Made by a program: the position numbers and the translations under genes. A stretch of DNA of 64,000 nt from Prevotella sp. GTDB lineage: Bacteria > Bacteroidota > Bacteroidia > Bacteroidales > Bacteroidaceae. Of the stretch, positions 25,587 to 33,555 are shown piece by piece (the stretch's first letter is position 1; every line of letters begins with the position of its first letter). The stretch is taken from contig JAFTGB010000041.1 in NCBI GenBank assembly GCA_017458125.1, positions 62,001 through 126,000 on the forward strand. The letters run 5' to 3'. A model generated the notes under the pieces. The model searched no databases and was not told where the DNA came from. It was given only the letters and a program-made list of their open reading frames with translations.

Positions 25587-27460
25587 TAAGTTGCATAATC
25601 GACGGAAAGGCTGCCTTTCCTGAAGTCAAGGAAAACATTAAGGTAACCCTTGAGAATCCCTATATCAAGGAACAGGGAGAGTATACGTTTGACATCGTCT
25701 TCCCTCTCGACATTCCGGAGAACATCGCCGTGTTCGGACCTGTAGGCAGAGTGGATGTCATGAAAGGCAGGCGCATCTACGAGGACTGCAGGCTGATGTG
25801 CAGCAACAGGACTGTCATACAGGGGACGGGTACCGTCACCGGCATCACCAGAGACGAAGTGAAGATGCAGATCCTTTCCGGCAGTTCGTCGGTCAGATAC
25901 AGGTCGGACTTCCAGCAGATTTATATCGACCGGCTGGACTATCCTGAAGTCCCTGCCAAATACAAGGGGAACTGTGTCAAGTGGCACGGACGGATAGCCA
26001 ACATGATAGACGTGGATGCCGAGATACGTAACAAACGCTATATCGGCGACATCCACCGCGCTGTCTTCATGCCCGTCTGGGACGAAAGCAACGGCTGTAT
26101 TGCCAATGATATAGTCATCGGGTCGGAGGACATCACCGGCAGCTCGTTCGTGAGCGGCGACGCTACCTTCTACTTGTTCAACAGGGCCGTGCAGCCGAAC
26201 CTGATGATGGTCGTGAGCACAGTCCTTCAGCACATGGGGTATACCGTGTCGCATAACGATTACGACGTGACGCCATGGAACGAGCTGGTGATATGTTCGG
26301 CACGGCAGACCGCCATCATTGCCAACGCCTTGCCTCACTGGACGGTGAAGACATTCCTGGATGAGTTCCGCAAGCTCTTCAACGCCGCCCTGCTGTTTGA
26401 CGAGGGACAGAAGACGGTGCGCATCGTGAGAGCCAACACCGCACCGGAAGCGGAGACGGCGGACTACGAGATGGCAGACGGCTTCGAGACGGACTACGAC
26501 GAGGAGGGCGTGGAGTATATCGGCTCGTCTAACCTCCAGTACAGACTGAGCGGGTTGGGCGACCTGACATGGGAGATACCGCAGGAAGTGATCAGCAGCT
26601 TCACTGTCCGGGAGTACGATTCCCACGACGCACTGGTCTCTGCCTTCAATGCCATGACTGACGAGGAGAAGCTGACGACGCTGATGGTAGACCCGGAAGG
26701 ATTCGTCTATGCCTATGAAGTCAGGGACTCTGAGGGAGAAAAGACGGGCGGCATCGACCTGAAACGTACGGGCTGGTTTACACAGCTCACGCGCAACATC
26801 AGCGACAGTCAGGCTATAGAGCTGCTGATGTGCCCCGTCGCGCTGGCTAACAGGGAGTTCAAGTGGAAACTGATGCGTCTGGGCAGCGGGCAGTATGACC
26901 ATGTTGACGACATCATGGCCACCTGCTGGCTACCGGTAATAGAGAACGCTGTCAGCGAGGTAGGGCCGCTGGACGAGCATGACGTCCCCGTGGACGAACA
27001 GGAAAGAGGGTATGTGACCATAGAGGAGATGATAGACCAGGGTGAGAGTGCGTCCGGCGAGTCGCAGGAGGAGTCGTCCACGATACAGCTGATGTGGCCG
27101 GCAGCTGCCACCATGCACCCTGTCGACGGGACAAACGTCATCCTGACGGAGGTTCCTGTCAGCATGACGGACTGGCGTTTCGGGCCGACAGCCTGGTCAA
27201 GTTCCCTTGCACTCACCCACGCCGGCAGCCGTCCCAGCATAGCGCAGTTCCACGAAACGTCATGCGAGATAGGTGCCGGTGGCAGCATAGATGCCAACAA
27301 CCTGGTGCGCATACCTTTCCTCTATTCCGGTAAGCCGGACCCGACAAAGATGTATGTGTTCCGCAACAAGAGGTTCCTCTGTGCCAAAATAGAGATGAGC
27401 ATTGACCATACCGGTATTGACGACCTCAAGGTCGGCTTTTTCTACGAGGTTTTGTCATAA
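25583..27460 (+). CDS. Tail hub-like protein of the second tail module
   Basis: A 625-residue protein translationally coupled to the second tape measure by an ATGA overlap. The N-terminus (MISCIIDGKAAFPEVKENIK) is followed by a strand-rich domain (TFDIVFPLDIPENIAVFGPV), a middle region with helices (WTVKTFLDEFRKLFNAALLF), and a mixed C-terminal half ending in FFYEVLS. Proteins with this layout commonly follow TP901-type tape measures in Bacteroidota prophages and probably form the distal tail hub. The gene ends convergent with the integrase; the two stops overlap by six bases. Confidence 0.65.
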   Translation: MISCIIDGKAAFPEVKENIKVTLENPYIKEQGEYTFDIVFPLDIPENIAVFGPVGRVDVMKGRRIYEDCRLMCSNRTVIQGTGTVTGITRDEVKMQILSGSSSVRYRSDFQQIYIDRLDYPEVPAKYKGNCVKWHGRIANMIDVDAEIRNKRYIGDIHRAVFMPVWDESNGCIANDIVIGSEDITGSSFVSGDATFYLFNRAVQPNLMMVVSTVLQHMGYTVSHNDYDVTPWNELVICSARQTAIIANALPHWTVKTFLDEFRKLFNAALLFDEGQKTVRIVRANTAPEAETADYEMADGFETDYDEEGVEYIGSSNLQYRLSGLGDLTWEIPQEVISSFTVREYDSHDALVSAFNAMTDEEKLTTLMVDPEGFVYAYEVRDSEGEKTGGIDLKRTGWFTQLTRNISDSQAIELLMCPVALANREFKWKLMRLGSGQYDHVDDIMATCWLPVIENAVSEVGPLDEHDVPVDEQERGYVTIEEMIDQGESASGESQEESSTIQLMWPAAATMHPVDGTNVILTEVPVSMTDWRFGPTAWSSSLALTHAGSRPSIAQFHETSCEIGAGGSIDANNLVRIPFLYSGKPDPTKMYVFRNKRFLCAKIEMSIDHTGIDDLKVGFFYEVLS

Positions 27461-28612
27461 ATTCCCTTCAAAGTTCTTTACGCTATCGGGGACTATGCGG
27501 CTCTTCTTCAGATACCGGTTCGTTACCGATATATCATAGTGACCTGCCTGATCACGGGCCACGACGACACCCTGGGCATTGGCAAGATCTCGTATGCCGG
27601 TGTCCTTCAGACTGTAGAATTGGTAGTAGTCTGGCCACCTGAGCGCGGTACGCATTTTCTTCCACTCCAGACGGAAATGGTTAAGGTAGGTCATCTGCGG
27701 GCCGGGCCTGAGGCCTTCGCCGAAGATGTAGTATTGTGACGGCGAATCGAAAATGTTGAGTTCTGCCATCAGTTGTATGACTTTCCGGTTCAGCCCCACA
27801 GTCCGCTCTTTACGGTTCTTTGATACTTCTGCGGGTACCGTCACTTCCTTGTTGCTCACTGAGACATACCCGATTTTGAGATGGCGCATCTCATCCGGCC
27901 GGATGAAGGTGTAATACTCCATCATGCACGCCAAAAGGAAATGACGGTTATTTATATATAGGTATTCGCGCATGCGCGCGAGAGCTGTGCTGCTCAAGGC
28001 TTCCCGCTTCTTCTCCTTTTCACGCAGCATGTGAACGTCCTCCACCGGGTTCCTGCTGATATATTTCCTTTCCACCAGCCAGGTGCCCATTGTCGACAGC
28101 CATGTGCGGTAATTGTTGCGTGTCGTTGCTGATACATCCTTGTCCAGTACCAGATAGTCCAGGAAGTCAACGACAAAGCCACGGTCGAACTGGTAAATAT
28201 AATCTATGCGTACATGGCAGTCTCTGATGTAGGCTTCGAGTGTTCCGACTCTGGAAAGGTAATCGTAGGCGGTTTTTTGTTTCAACGTTCCCTTGGCCTC
28301 CATGGAGGAGATATAGTCGCGGTATTTTCCCAGGACTTCACTGAATGACGTCAGTTGACGAGTGCTGTCACTGGCGGCAAAGGGATTCCAACCCTTCATC
28401 AGTCTTATCGTGATATTGGTGATAAGCAGTGAGGCCATCGTCCTGCGCTCACTGACGGACTTGCACCTGTCGAGCATGTATTTCTTTCGCTTCATCCGTT
28501 CAGAGACGGGGTCCCATGCGAAAAAATCAACATACCAGCTTTTCCCGGTATGAAGCCGGGGAAGGGTATATCCTACTAAAGCGGCACCTGACAGAAATTC
28601 ACCTATGGCCAT
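27455..28612 (-). CDS. int: Tyrosine-family phage integrase
   Basis: A 385-residue tyrosine recombinase from the ATG at 28612. An SAM-like arm/core-binding domain occupies ~residues 75-190. The catalytic domain carries Arg in TFIRPDEMRHL (box I), SLKDTGIRDLANAQG at the box II position, then His and Tyr in AGHYDISVTNRYL. The usual HxxR of box II reads YSLK here, a form seen in Bacteroidota phage integrases. The open frame runs upstream through the tRNA gene to 29125, but that is chance; the ATG at 28612 gives the usual family length. The start follows a 9-bp hairpin and an A8 run. Confidence 0.93.
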   Translation of the reverse strand: MAIGEFLSGAALVGYTLPRLHTGKSWYVDFFAWDPVSERMKRKKYMLDRCKSVSERRTMASLLITNITIRLMKGWNPFAASDSTRQLTSFSEVLGKYRDYISSMEAKGTLKQKTAYDYLSRVGTLEAYIRDCHVRIDYIYQFDRGFVVDFLDYLVLDKDVSATTRNNYRTWLSTMGTWLVERKYISRNPVEDVHMLREKEKKREALSSTALARMREYLYINNRHFLLACMMEYYTFIRPDEMRHLKIGYVSVSNKEVTVPAEVSKNRKERTVGLNRKVIQLMAELNIFDSPSQYYIFGEGLRPGPQMTYLNHFRLEWKKMRTALRWPDYYQFYSLKDTGIRDLANAQGVVVARDQAGHYDISVTNRYLKKSRIVPDSVKNFEGNL

Positions 28613-28618
28613 TTTTTT

Positions 28619-28649
28619 TGTTGGGGAAAATCCGGAGGACTCCCCAACA
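28619..28649 (-). promoter_or_regulatory. Hairpin in the integrase leader
   Basis: TGTTGGGGA (28619-28627) pairs with TCCCCAACA (28641-28649) around a 13-base loop containing TCCGGA. On the - strand it ends right at the A8 run before the integrase ATG, so it would sit in the mRNA just ahead of the start codon. It lacks a T tract on the - strand, so it is not a terminator for that strand. Confidence 0.5.
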
Positions 28650-28659
28650 GGTTTAACAT

Positions 28660-28692
28660 TTGTGTCCGAGTTGTGTCCGAGTTGAGACCCGG
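28660..28692. repeat. Direct repeats beside the attachment site (possible integrase arm sites)
   Basis: Two exact 11-base copies of TTGTGTCCGAG at 28660-28670 and 28671-28681 are followed by a degenerate third copy, TTGAGACCCGG (28682-28692). They lie between the integrase gene and the tRNA, where arm-type integrase or excisionase sites are normally found. Confidence 0.5.
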
Positions 28693-28704
28693 AAGAGATG
28701 AAAA

Positions 28705-28725
28705 AAGCCCCATTCTCAGGGGCTT
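28705..28725 (-). terminator. Terminator downstream of the initiator tRNA
   Basis: A 7-bp stem, AAGCCCC with GGGGCTT, and a 7-base loop, followed on the - strand by a T run (GGGGCTTTTTTC). It ends tRNA transcription before the integrase gene and would keep tRNA transcripts out of int. It lies on the prophage side of the tRNA 3' end. Confidence 0.75.
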
Positions 28726-28737
28726 CTTCGTTAGTCT

Positions 28738-28760
28738 TGGTTGCGGAGGCAGGATTCGAA
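28738..28760. other. Putative attachment site (att) at the tRNA 3' end
   Basis: Location is inferred from an integrase gene pointing away from a tRNA whose 3' end borders it. The matching att copy should be at the left prophage end, outside this window, so the core length cannot be defined here. Confidence 0.5.
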
Positions 28761-28813
28761 CATGCGACCTCCAGGTTATGAGCCTGGCGAGCTACCAACT
28801 GCTCCACTCCGCG
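28738..28813 (-). tRNA. Initiator tRNA-fMet (anticodon CAU)
   Basis: The 76-base sequence includes an encoded CCA. The 5' C1 faces A72 (no pair), and the D stem has A11:U24; both are hallmarks of bacterial initiator tRNA. The anticodon loop reads CTCATAA on a CCAGG/CCTGG stem. The acceptor stem is otherwise fully paired. The T stem is GCATG/CCTGC, with one U-C mismatch at 52:62. The 3' end faces the integrase, so this gene is the likely attachment target and its 3' part may have been rebuilt by phage sequence. Confidence 0.88.
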
Positions 28814-28833
28814 ATGTTTTCTAAAAGCGAGTG

Positions 28834-28865
28834 CAAAGGTATGCATTTTTCTTGTAATCTCCAAA
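28834..28865 (-). promoter_or_regulatory. Promoter of the initiator tRNA
   Basis: On the - strand, TTTG (28862-28865), 20 bases, TACCTTTG (28834-28841): a near-ideal Bacteroidota promoter. The tRNA 5' end is 20 bases downstream. Confidence 0.7.
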
Positions 28866-28921
28866 CTTTTGCGTGGATTTTCTAAAAAAAAAGCAATAAA
28901 AGAACATTTTTCGCTTAAAAG

Positions 28922-28953
28922 TTTGTTAGTTTCGCGGGAAATGCCTACTTTTG
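28922..28953 (+). promoter_or_regulatory. Promoter of the TetR-fabG operon
   Basis: TTTG (28922-28925), 20 bases, TACTTTTG (28946-28953). It is divergent from the tRNA promoter. The leader carries GGGAGGAC close to the 29004 ATG, an unusually clear Shine-Dalgarno-like site for this genome. Confidence 0.65.
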
Positions 28954-29003
28954 CACACGTCAACCGCAATGTGCAATAGGTAAACGTTAGGGAGGACTCA
29001 CAA

Positions 29004-29597
29004 ATGTCTATAACGAAAACGAGAAACAAATTGGTCGATGTGGCTCGGCAATTATTTGCCAAAAACGGGCTTGAAAATACGACGATGAACGATATTGCCC
29101 AGTCATCAGGCAAAGGTCGCCGCACGTTGTATACCTATTTCAAGTCCAAGGAGGAAATCTACTATGCTGTCATAGAAAGTGAGCTGGAACGCCTGTCAGA
29201 CAAACTTGACGAGGTGGCGGCCAAGCGCATTCCCCCTCAGGAGAAAATCATAGAGCTGATATACATGCACCTGAGTATGATTCGTGAGACGGTAGTACGT
29301 AATGGTAATCTGCGTGCAGAGTTCTTCCGTAACATCTGGATGGTCGAAAAGGTTCGCAAGAACTTTGACGATGCAGAGATAGAATTGTTTCGCAAGGTAT
29401 TCCGTGAGGGTATGGAAGACGGGGAGTTCGATATAGAGAACGTTGAGCTCATTGCCGACATTACGCATTATTGCATTAAGGGTTTGGAAGTACCTTATAT
29501 CTATGGCCGCATAGCTCATGGCATGAAAGAAGAGGACACCAAGCCTCAGGTGGCCAAGTTTGTGTATGGCGCATTAGGAAAATTTCAACGAAAATAA
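29004..29597 (+). CDS. TetR/AcrR-family transcriptional regulator
   Basis: A 197-residue protein with a typical TetR N-terminal helix-turn-helix (residues ~5-55: VDVARQLFAKNGLENTTMND, then RRTLYTYFKSKEEI) and an all-helical ligand-binding C-terminal part. It is the first gene of an operon with fabG, 16 bases apart, so it probably regulates fatty-acid or membrane lipid functions and may repress its own operon. The ligand is unknown. The length is normal for the family and the start is supported by a GGAGG just upstream. Confidence 0.88.
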   Translation: MSITKTRNKLVDVARQLFAKNGLENTTMNDIAQSSGKGRRTLYTYFKSKEEIYYAVIESELERLSDKLDEVAAKRIPPQEKIIELIYMHLSMIRETVVRNGNLRAEFFRNIWMVEKVRKNFDDAEIELFRKVFREGMEDGEFDIENVELIADITHYCIKGLEVPYIYGRIAHGMKEEDTKPQVAKFVYGALGKFQRK

Positions 29598-29613
29598 ATA
29601 TAAATAAAGTATT

Positions 29614-30351
29614 ATGGCATTATTAGAAGGTAAGACGGCACTGATTACGGGTGCTGCACGCGGTATCGGAAAAGCTATCGCGCTGAAGTTCGCCTCGGAA
29701 GGCGCAAATATTGCATTCACTGATCTGGAAGTGAACGAAGAGACGGAGAAAGAGATTGCTGCTCTTGGAGTGAAAGCTAAGAGCTATGCATCGAATGCCG
29801 CCGACTTTGCTCAGACGGAGGAAGTGGTGAAGCAGGTGAAGGAAGAGTTTGGCAGCATTGACATTCTGGTCAACAATGCTGGAATTACGAAGGACGGTCT
29901 GATGCTGCGCATGACAGAGCAGCAGTGGGATGCCGTGATTGCTGTTAATCTGAAGTCGGCTTTCAATTTCATCCATGCCTGTGTACCCGTAATGATGCGC
30001 CAGCGCGGTGGCAGCATTATCAATATGGCCTCTGTGGTGGGTGTCCATGGCAATGCTGGTCAGGCTAACTATGCAGCCTCTAAGGCTGGTCTGATAGCTT
30101 TAGCCAAGTCTATTGGTCAGGAAATGGGTCCGAAGGGCATTCGTGCCAACGCTATTGCTCCAGGTTTCATTGATACGGCCATGACGCAGGCTCTGCCCGA
30201 CGACATCCGTAAGGAGTGGATAAGCAAGATACCTCTGCGCCGTGGCGGTCAGGTGGAAGATATTGCCAACGTAGCCACGTTCCTTGCTTCCGACCTGTCG
30301 AGCTACGTCAGCGGCCAAGTCATTCAGGTCGATGGCGGCATGAATATGTAA
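29614..30351 (+). CDS. fabG: 3-oxoacyl-ACP reductase FabG (short-chain dehydrogenase)
   Basis: A 245-residue SDR enzyme that reduces 3-oxoacyl-ACP to 3-hydroxyacyl-ACP with NADPH in fatty-acid elongation. The Rossmann motif TGAARGIGKA occurs near residue 12, NNAG near 88, a catalytic Ser in MASVVG, YAASKAG near 150, and IAPGFIDTAM further on. The C-terminal YVSGQVIQVDGGMNM is the usual FabG end. It is co-transcribed with the TetR gene and ends in a bidirectional terminator. Confidence 0.93.
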   Translation: MALLEGKTALITGAARGIGKAIALKFASEGANIAFTDLEVNEETEKEIAALGVKAKSYASNAADFAQTEEVVKQVKEEFGSIDILVNNAGITKDGLMLRMTEQQWDAVIAVNLKSAFNFIHACVPVMMRQRGGSIINMASVVGVHGNAGQANYAASKAGLIALAKSIGQEMGPKGIRANAIAPGFIDTAMTQALPDDIRKEWISKIPLRRGGQVEDIANVATFLASDLSSYVSGQVIQVDGGMNM

Positions 30352-30374
30352 TAAAGACGCAAAGGAAGGAATGA

Positions 30375-30406
30375 ATAAAGGCACGGGCAGAAGTCCGTGC
30401 CTTTAT
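30375..30406. terminator. Bidirectional terminator between fabG and the beta-glucosidase gene
   Basis: A 12-bp perfect stem, ATAAAGGCACGG (30375-30386) with CCGTGCCTTTAT (30395-30406), and loop GCAGAAGT. It lies between the convergent stops at 30351 and 30414. Confidence 0.85.
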
Positions 30407-30413
30407 CGTATGC

Positions 30414-32732
30414 CTATATGTTGGGCGTGTCCCATGTTTTTGTCTGCGTACATGTGATGTTGCAGGTCTGGCGTCCGACACGTAGTGTGAAGTCCCCTTC
30501 CTCAAGCGTCCATCTGCCGTCAGCGTCGACAAAGGCCAGCGCCTTGGCTGGTAGCTTGAACGTCACCGTCTTGGTCTCGCCGGGTTCCAGTGCTATTTTC
30601 GTGAAGTCGCGTAGTCTGCAGTTATCAGGTACTATGCTGGCTATCAAGTCGCTGCTGTAGAGAAGTACAGACTCCTTTCCGGCACGCATGCCGGTATTTT
30701 TAACCTCGACGGAAACAGTCAGTATGTCTTCAGCCGTGAACTGTGTGCGGTCGACCTTCAGGTTGGCATATTCGTACGTGGTATAACTCTGTCCGTAGCC
30801 AAAGGGCCATTGCAGCGACACCTGTGCGTTGTAGTCGTAGGCTCCGGCCATGGTTCCCACCACCTCGCTAACCTTGTAGTCATAGGTGTTGAGTGAGTTG
30901 ATTTCCCGTGGGTAGGTGTATGGCAGTTTGCCCGAGAAGTTGGCTTCGCCGCAGAGCAGGTTAGCCAGTGCATCGGCACCATAGTTTCCGGGTAGCAGGA
31001 TATTTACAATGGCTTTGGCCATCGGCTCGATGTCGGCAATAAGCCTTGGGCGTCCCTCGTTGAGCACCAGAATGATGGGTTTTCCAGTCTTGGCCAGTTG
31101 CTTCACCAGGTTCCGCTGGTTTTCTGACAGCCACAGGTCAGTCAGGTTGCCGGGAGTCTCAGTATAGCTGTTCTCGCCAATGCATGCTATGATGACGTCA
31201 GCCTGGGCAGCAGCCTTGACGGCATTCTCTATCATCGGTACGTTCTCTTCGTAGTATTTCCCCTGTTCGTTATAGGTGACGCCCTGTTCCAGTATGATGT
31301 TCTCCTGTCCGTACTTCTTGCACAAAGCCTCGTATATGGTGTTGTATTTCTCAGCCATGTCTTCAGCCTTTGAGCCCTGCCACGTGTAACTCCAGCCGCC
31401 ATTCAGACAGCGCATTTGGTTGGCGTTAGGCCCTGTCAGCAGAATCTTCTTGCCCTTAGCCAGCGGAAGGGTGTTGTCCTCATTCTTCAGCAGGATCTCA
31501 GTTTCCTCTGCGGCCTGTAGTGCCTTCTGTGCAAACTCGTCGCTGCCAAACTTCTCATATCCCTTGCCGCCGGTGTTGGGCTCGTCGTACAGTCCCAGGC
31601 GGTGTTTTACCCTGAGGATGCGGCGCACGGCGTCGTCGATGCGTGCCATCTTGACCTGTCCTTCCTCTACTAATTGTTTCAGGAGAATGCAAAAGTCGAC
31701 GCTATAGGGGTCCATCGACATGTCGATGCCGGCATTGATGGCCAGCCGTATGGCATCCTTCTTGTCCTTGGCCACTTTCTCGCGGGTATACAGATTGTTG
31801 ATGTCGGCCCAGTCGGTGACAATCATGCCGTCCCACTGCAAGTCCTCTTTCAGCCACTTGGTCAGGTATTCGTAGCTGGCATGCACGGGAACGCCGTTGA
31901 CACTGCCCGAGTTAACCATGACGGTGAGTGCTCCGGCCATGATGGCTGCACGGAACGGCTCGAAGTATTTCTCACGCAACAATTGTGGCGACAGGTAGGC
32001 TGGCGTACGGTCTTTGCCTGACCATGGCGCTCCGTATGCGAAGTAGTGTTTTACGCAGGTGGCTACATGGTATTTGTCCAAGTGGTTGGGGTCGTCGCCC
32101 TGGTAGCCTTTGATTTCGGCCTCGGCCATACGGGCATTGACGATGGCATCCTCGCCGAAACTCTCCCAGATGCGCGGCCATCGCGGGTCGCGACCCAAGT
32201 CGACGACAGGGTTGTAGACCCACGGGCAGTTTCCGGCCCGGCTTTCGTAGGCGCAAATCTCGGCGCCAGTACGTGCCAGCTCCGTGTTGAACGATGCCGC
32301 CAGATTGATAGGCTGTGGAAACAGCGTTCCGCCTTGGGTGTAGGTGACCCCATGGTTATGGTCCAGTCCGTAGATGTCCGGAATGCCTATATGCTTCATT
32401 GATTTCTGCTGAATCAGTCTTATCCACTCCTGCCATTGGCTCACGGTGGCAGCCTTGGTGCCCGGTGCGTTCAGTATGGATCCAATCTTGTATTTAGCGA
32501 TGATGGTGTCGAGCATGGTCTCGTTCAGTTTCCATGTTCCGCTGTCATCATAGCCTCCCATGATGTCGAGGTTCAGTTCCAGCATTTGTCCCACTTTCTC
32601 GTCCAGAGTCATTTGTGAGAGTTGTTTCTCAATCTTTGCCTCCATCTTTTCGTCGCGTGGAATGGCAGTCCTCTGTGCCGACAGGTACGTTGCTACCATC
32701 AGCAGCACTGTTAACAGCGTAGTCTTTTTCAT
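30414..32732 (-). CDS. bglX: Beta-glucosidase, glycoside hydrolase family 3 (BglX type), secreted
   Basis: A 772-residue GH3 enzyme. The signal peptide [20 protein letters not shown] is followed by the TIM-barrel domain, with the nucleophile Asp in GMIVTDWAD (~residue 300). The alpha/beta sandwich domain carries the NEGRPRLI stretch, and a C-terminal fibronectin III-like domain starts near residue 660 ([17 protein letters not shown]). The protein releases terminal beta-linked glucose (or similar sugars) from oligosaccharides in the periplasm. It is monocistronic, convergent with fabG and divergent from the pseudouridine synthase gene. Substrate preference cannot be read from the sequence. Confidence 0.93.
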   Translation of the reverse strand: MKKTTLLTVLLMVATYLSAQRTAIPRDEKMEAKIEKQLSQMTLDEKVGQMLELNLDIMGGYDDSGTWKLNETMLDTIIAKYKIGSILNAPGTKAATVSQWQEWIRLIQQKSMKHIGIPDIYGLDHNHGVTYTQGGTLFPQPINLAASFNTELARTGAEICAYESRAGNCPWVYNPVVDLGRDPRWPRIWESFGEDAIVNARMAEAEIKGYQGDDPNHLDKYHVATCVKHYFAYGAPWSGKDRTPAYLSPQLLREKYFEPFRAAIMAGALTVMVNSGSVNGVPVHASYEYLTKWLKEDLQWDGMIVTDWADINNLYTREKVAKDKKDAIRLAINAGIDMSMDPYSVDFCILLKQLVEEGQVKMARIDDAVRRILRVKHRLGLYDEPNTGGKGYEKFGSDEFAQKALQAAEETEILLKNEDNTLPLAKGKKILLTGPNANQMRCLNGGWSYTWQGSKAEDMAEKYNTIYEALCKKYGQENIILEQGVTYNEQGKYYEENVPMIENAVKAAAQADVIIACIGENSYTETPGNLTDLWLSENQRNLVKQLAKTGKPIILVLNEGRPRLIADIEPMAKAIVNILLPGNYGADALANLLCGEANFSGKLPYTYPREINSLNTYDYKVSEVVGTMAGAYDYNAQVSLQWPFGYGQSYTTYEYANLKVDRTQFTAEDILTVSVEVKNTGMRAGKESVLLYSSDLIASIVPDNCRLRDFTKIALEPGETKTVTFKLPAKALAFVDADGRWTLEEGDFTLRVGRQTCNITCTQTKTWDTPNI

Positions 32733-32764
32733 GTTTCTTGTTATAGTTAGTGTAATCGTAGGCG

Positions 32765-32795
32765 CAAAGATACGAACATTTTTCCAAATCCCAAT
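32765..32795 (-). promoter_or_regulatory. Promoter of the beta-glucosidase gene
   Basis: On the - strand, TATCTTTG (32765-32772) with ATTG (32792-32795) 19 bases upstream. The start codon lies 32 bases downstream of the -7 box. Confidence 0.55.
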
Positions 32796-32867
32796 ATCTT
32801 GTCAGCATTCTTTCTTGGCATTCATGATAATTCCTGACGAAAAGCTAAGTTTTTCCAGAAAAAGTTG

Positions 32868-32875
32868 TATCTTTG
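32868..32875 (+). promoter_or_regulatory. -7 box of the pseudouridine synthase-tamB-tamL operon
   Basis: TATCTTTG at 32868-32875 matches TAnnTTTG; only a poor -33 box is seen. The ATG at 32884 is eight bases beyond the box, so the transcript would have almost no leader. Confidence 0.5.
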
Positions 32876-32883
32876 CACACGTT

Positions 32884-33555
32884 ATGCAAGTCATCTACGA
32901 GGACAACCATATCATCATCGTCTCCAAGCAGAGCGGCGAAATTGTTCAGGGCGACAAGACGGGCGATGTGCCCCTTCTTGACGTGGTGAAAGCGTACGTC
33001 AAAGAGCGCTATGCCAAACCTGGTGCCGTCTTCTTGGGTGTTGTTCACCGTCTGGACCGTCCCGTCAGTGGCCTTGTTGTCTTTGCCCGCACGTCAAAGG
33101 CTCTTTCCCGCCTGAACGACATGTTCCGTAACGGTGAAGTCCACAAAACCTACTGGGCTATAGTGCAGAACAAGCCTGCCGCTCCTGAAGGCACCTTGGA
33201 GCATTGGCTGGTGCGCAACGAGAAACAGAACAAGTCGTATGCCTATGACCGTGAGCGTCCTAACGCCAAGCGTGCCATGCTGAAGTACAGGCTGATAGGC
33301 CAGTCCGACCGTTACTGGCTGTTAGAAGTTAATCTGTTGACAGGCCGTCACCATCAGATACGCTGTCAGCTTTCCGCCATGGGCTGTCCCATCAAAGGCG
33401 ACTTGAAGTATGGTGCCAAGCGCAGCAACCCCGATGGCAGCATCTCGCTCTTGGCGCGTCGTGTCGAGTTTGTTCACCCCGTTTCTAAGCAGCCTGTTCT
33501 GGTAGAGGCCCCGCTTCCTGCCGACCCCCTTTGGGAGCGTTTTTATAACGTATAG
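32884..33555 (+). CDS. RluA-family pseudouridine synthase
   Basis: A 223-residue protein that converts uridine to pseudouridine in rRNA or tRNA. The catalytic motif HRLDRPVSGLVVFA carries the essential Asp near residue 60; GEVHKTYWA and LLTGRHHQIRCQLSAMGCPI are standard RluA-family segments. There is no S4 domain. The open frame extends 108 codons further upstream through the promoter region, so the ATG at 32884 (VIYEDNHIIIVSKQSG) is the true start. It is directly followed (no gap) by tamB, so the two are co-transcribed. The RNA target is unknown. Confidence 0.88.
   Translation: MQVIYEDNHIIIVSKQSGEIVQGDKTGDVPLLDVVKAYVKERYAKPGAVFLGVVHRLDRPVSGLVVFARTSKALSRLNDMFRNGEVHKTYWAIVQNKPAAPEGTLEHWLVRNEKQNKSYAYDRERPNAKRAMLKYRLIGQSDRYWLLEVNLLTGRHHQIRCQLSAMGCPIKGDLKYGAKRSNPDGSISLLARRVEFVHPVSKQPVLVEAPLPADPLWERFYNV

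Larger units (their letters stand above)
1..28740. mobile_element. Prophage (siphovirus-like), right-hand part; left end outside the window
   Basis: A continuous run of phage virion genes from a capsid-like protein through neck, tail tube, chaperones, tape measure, hub and fibre is followed by a tyrosine integrase that ends next to a tRNA gene. The right boundary is placed at the 3' end of the initiator tRNA-Met, because integrases of this type usually recombine there. Gene order is the standard long-tailed phage order on the + strand; only two small membrane genes and the integrase lie on the - strand. Terminase, portal, protease, lysis, replication and repressor genes are not seen here. The element carries two different tape measure genes, so it may be a composite of two tail modules or two tandem prophages with a deletion between them. 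Confidence 0.9.

Noticed and set aside
25559..26902. 447-codon open frame on the - strand opposite the second hub gene
   Set aside because: It lies wholly over a well-supported + strand gene and its His/Val/Arg-rich composition is that of a reverse-frame shadow.
28613..29125. N-terminal extension of the integrase frame through the tRNA gene
   Set aside because: Translation through a tRNA and its promoter is not credible; the ATG at 28612 gives normal family length.
32560..32883. Longer N-terminus for the pseudouridine synthase
   Set aside because: It would run over the divergent promoter region and the start of the beta-glucosidase gene on the other strand; the family N-terminus begins at 32884.
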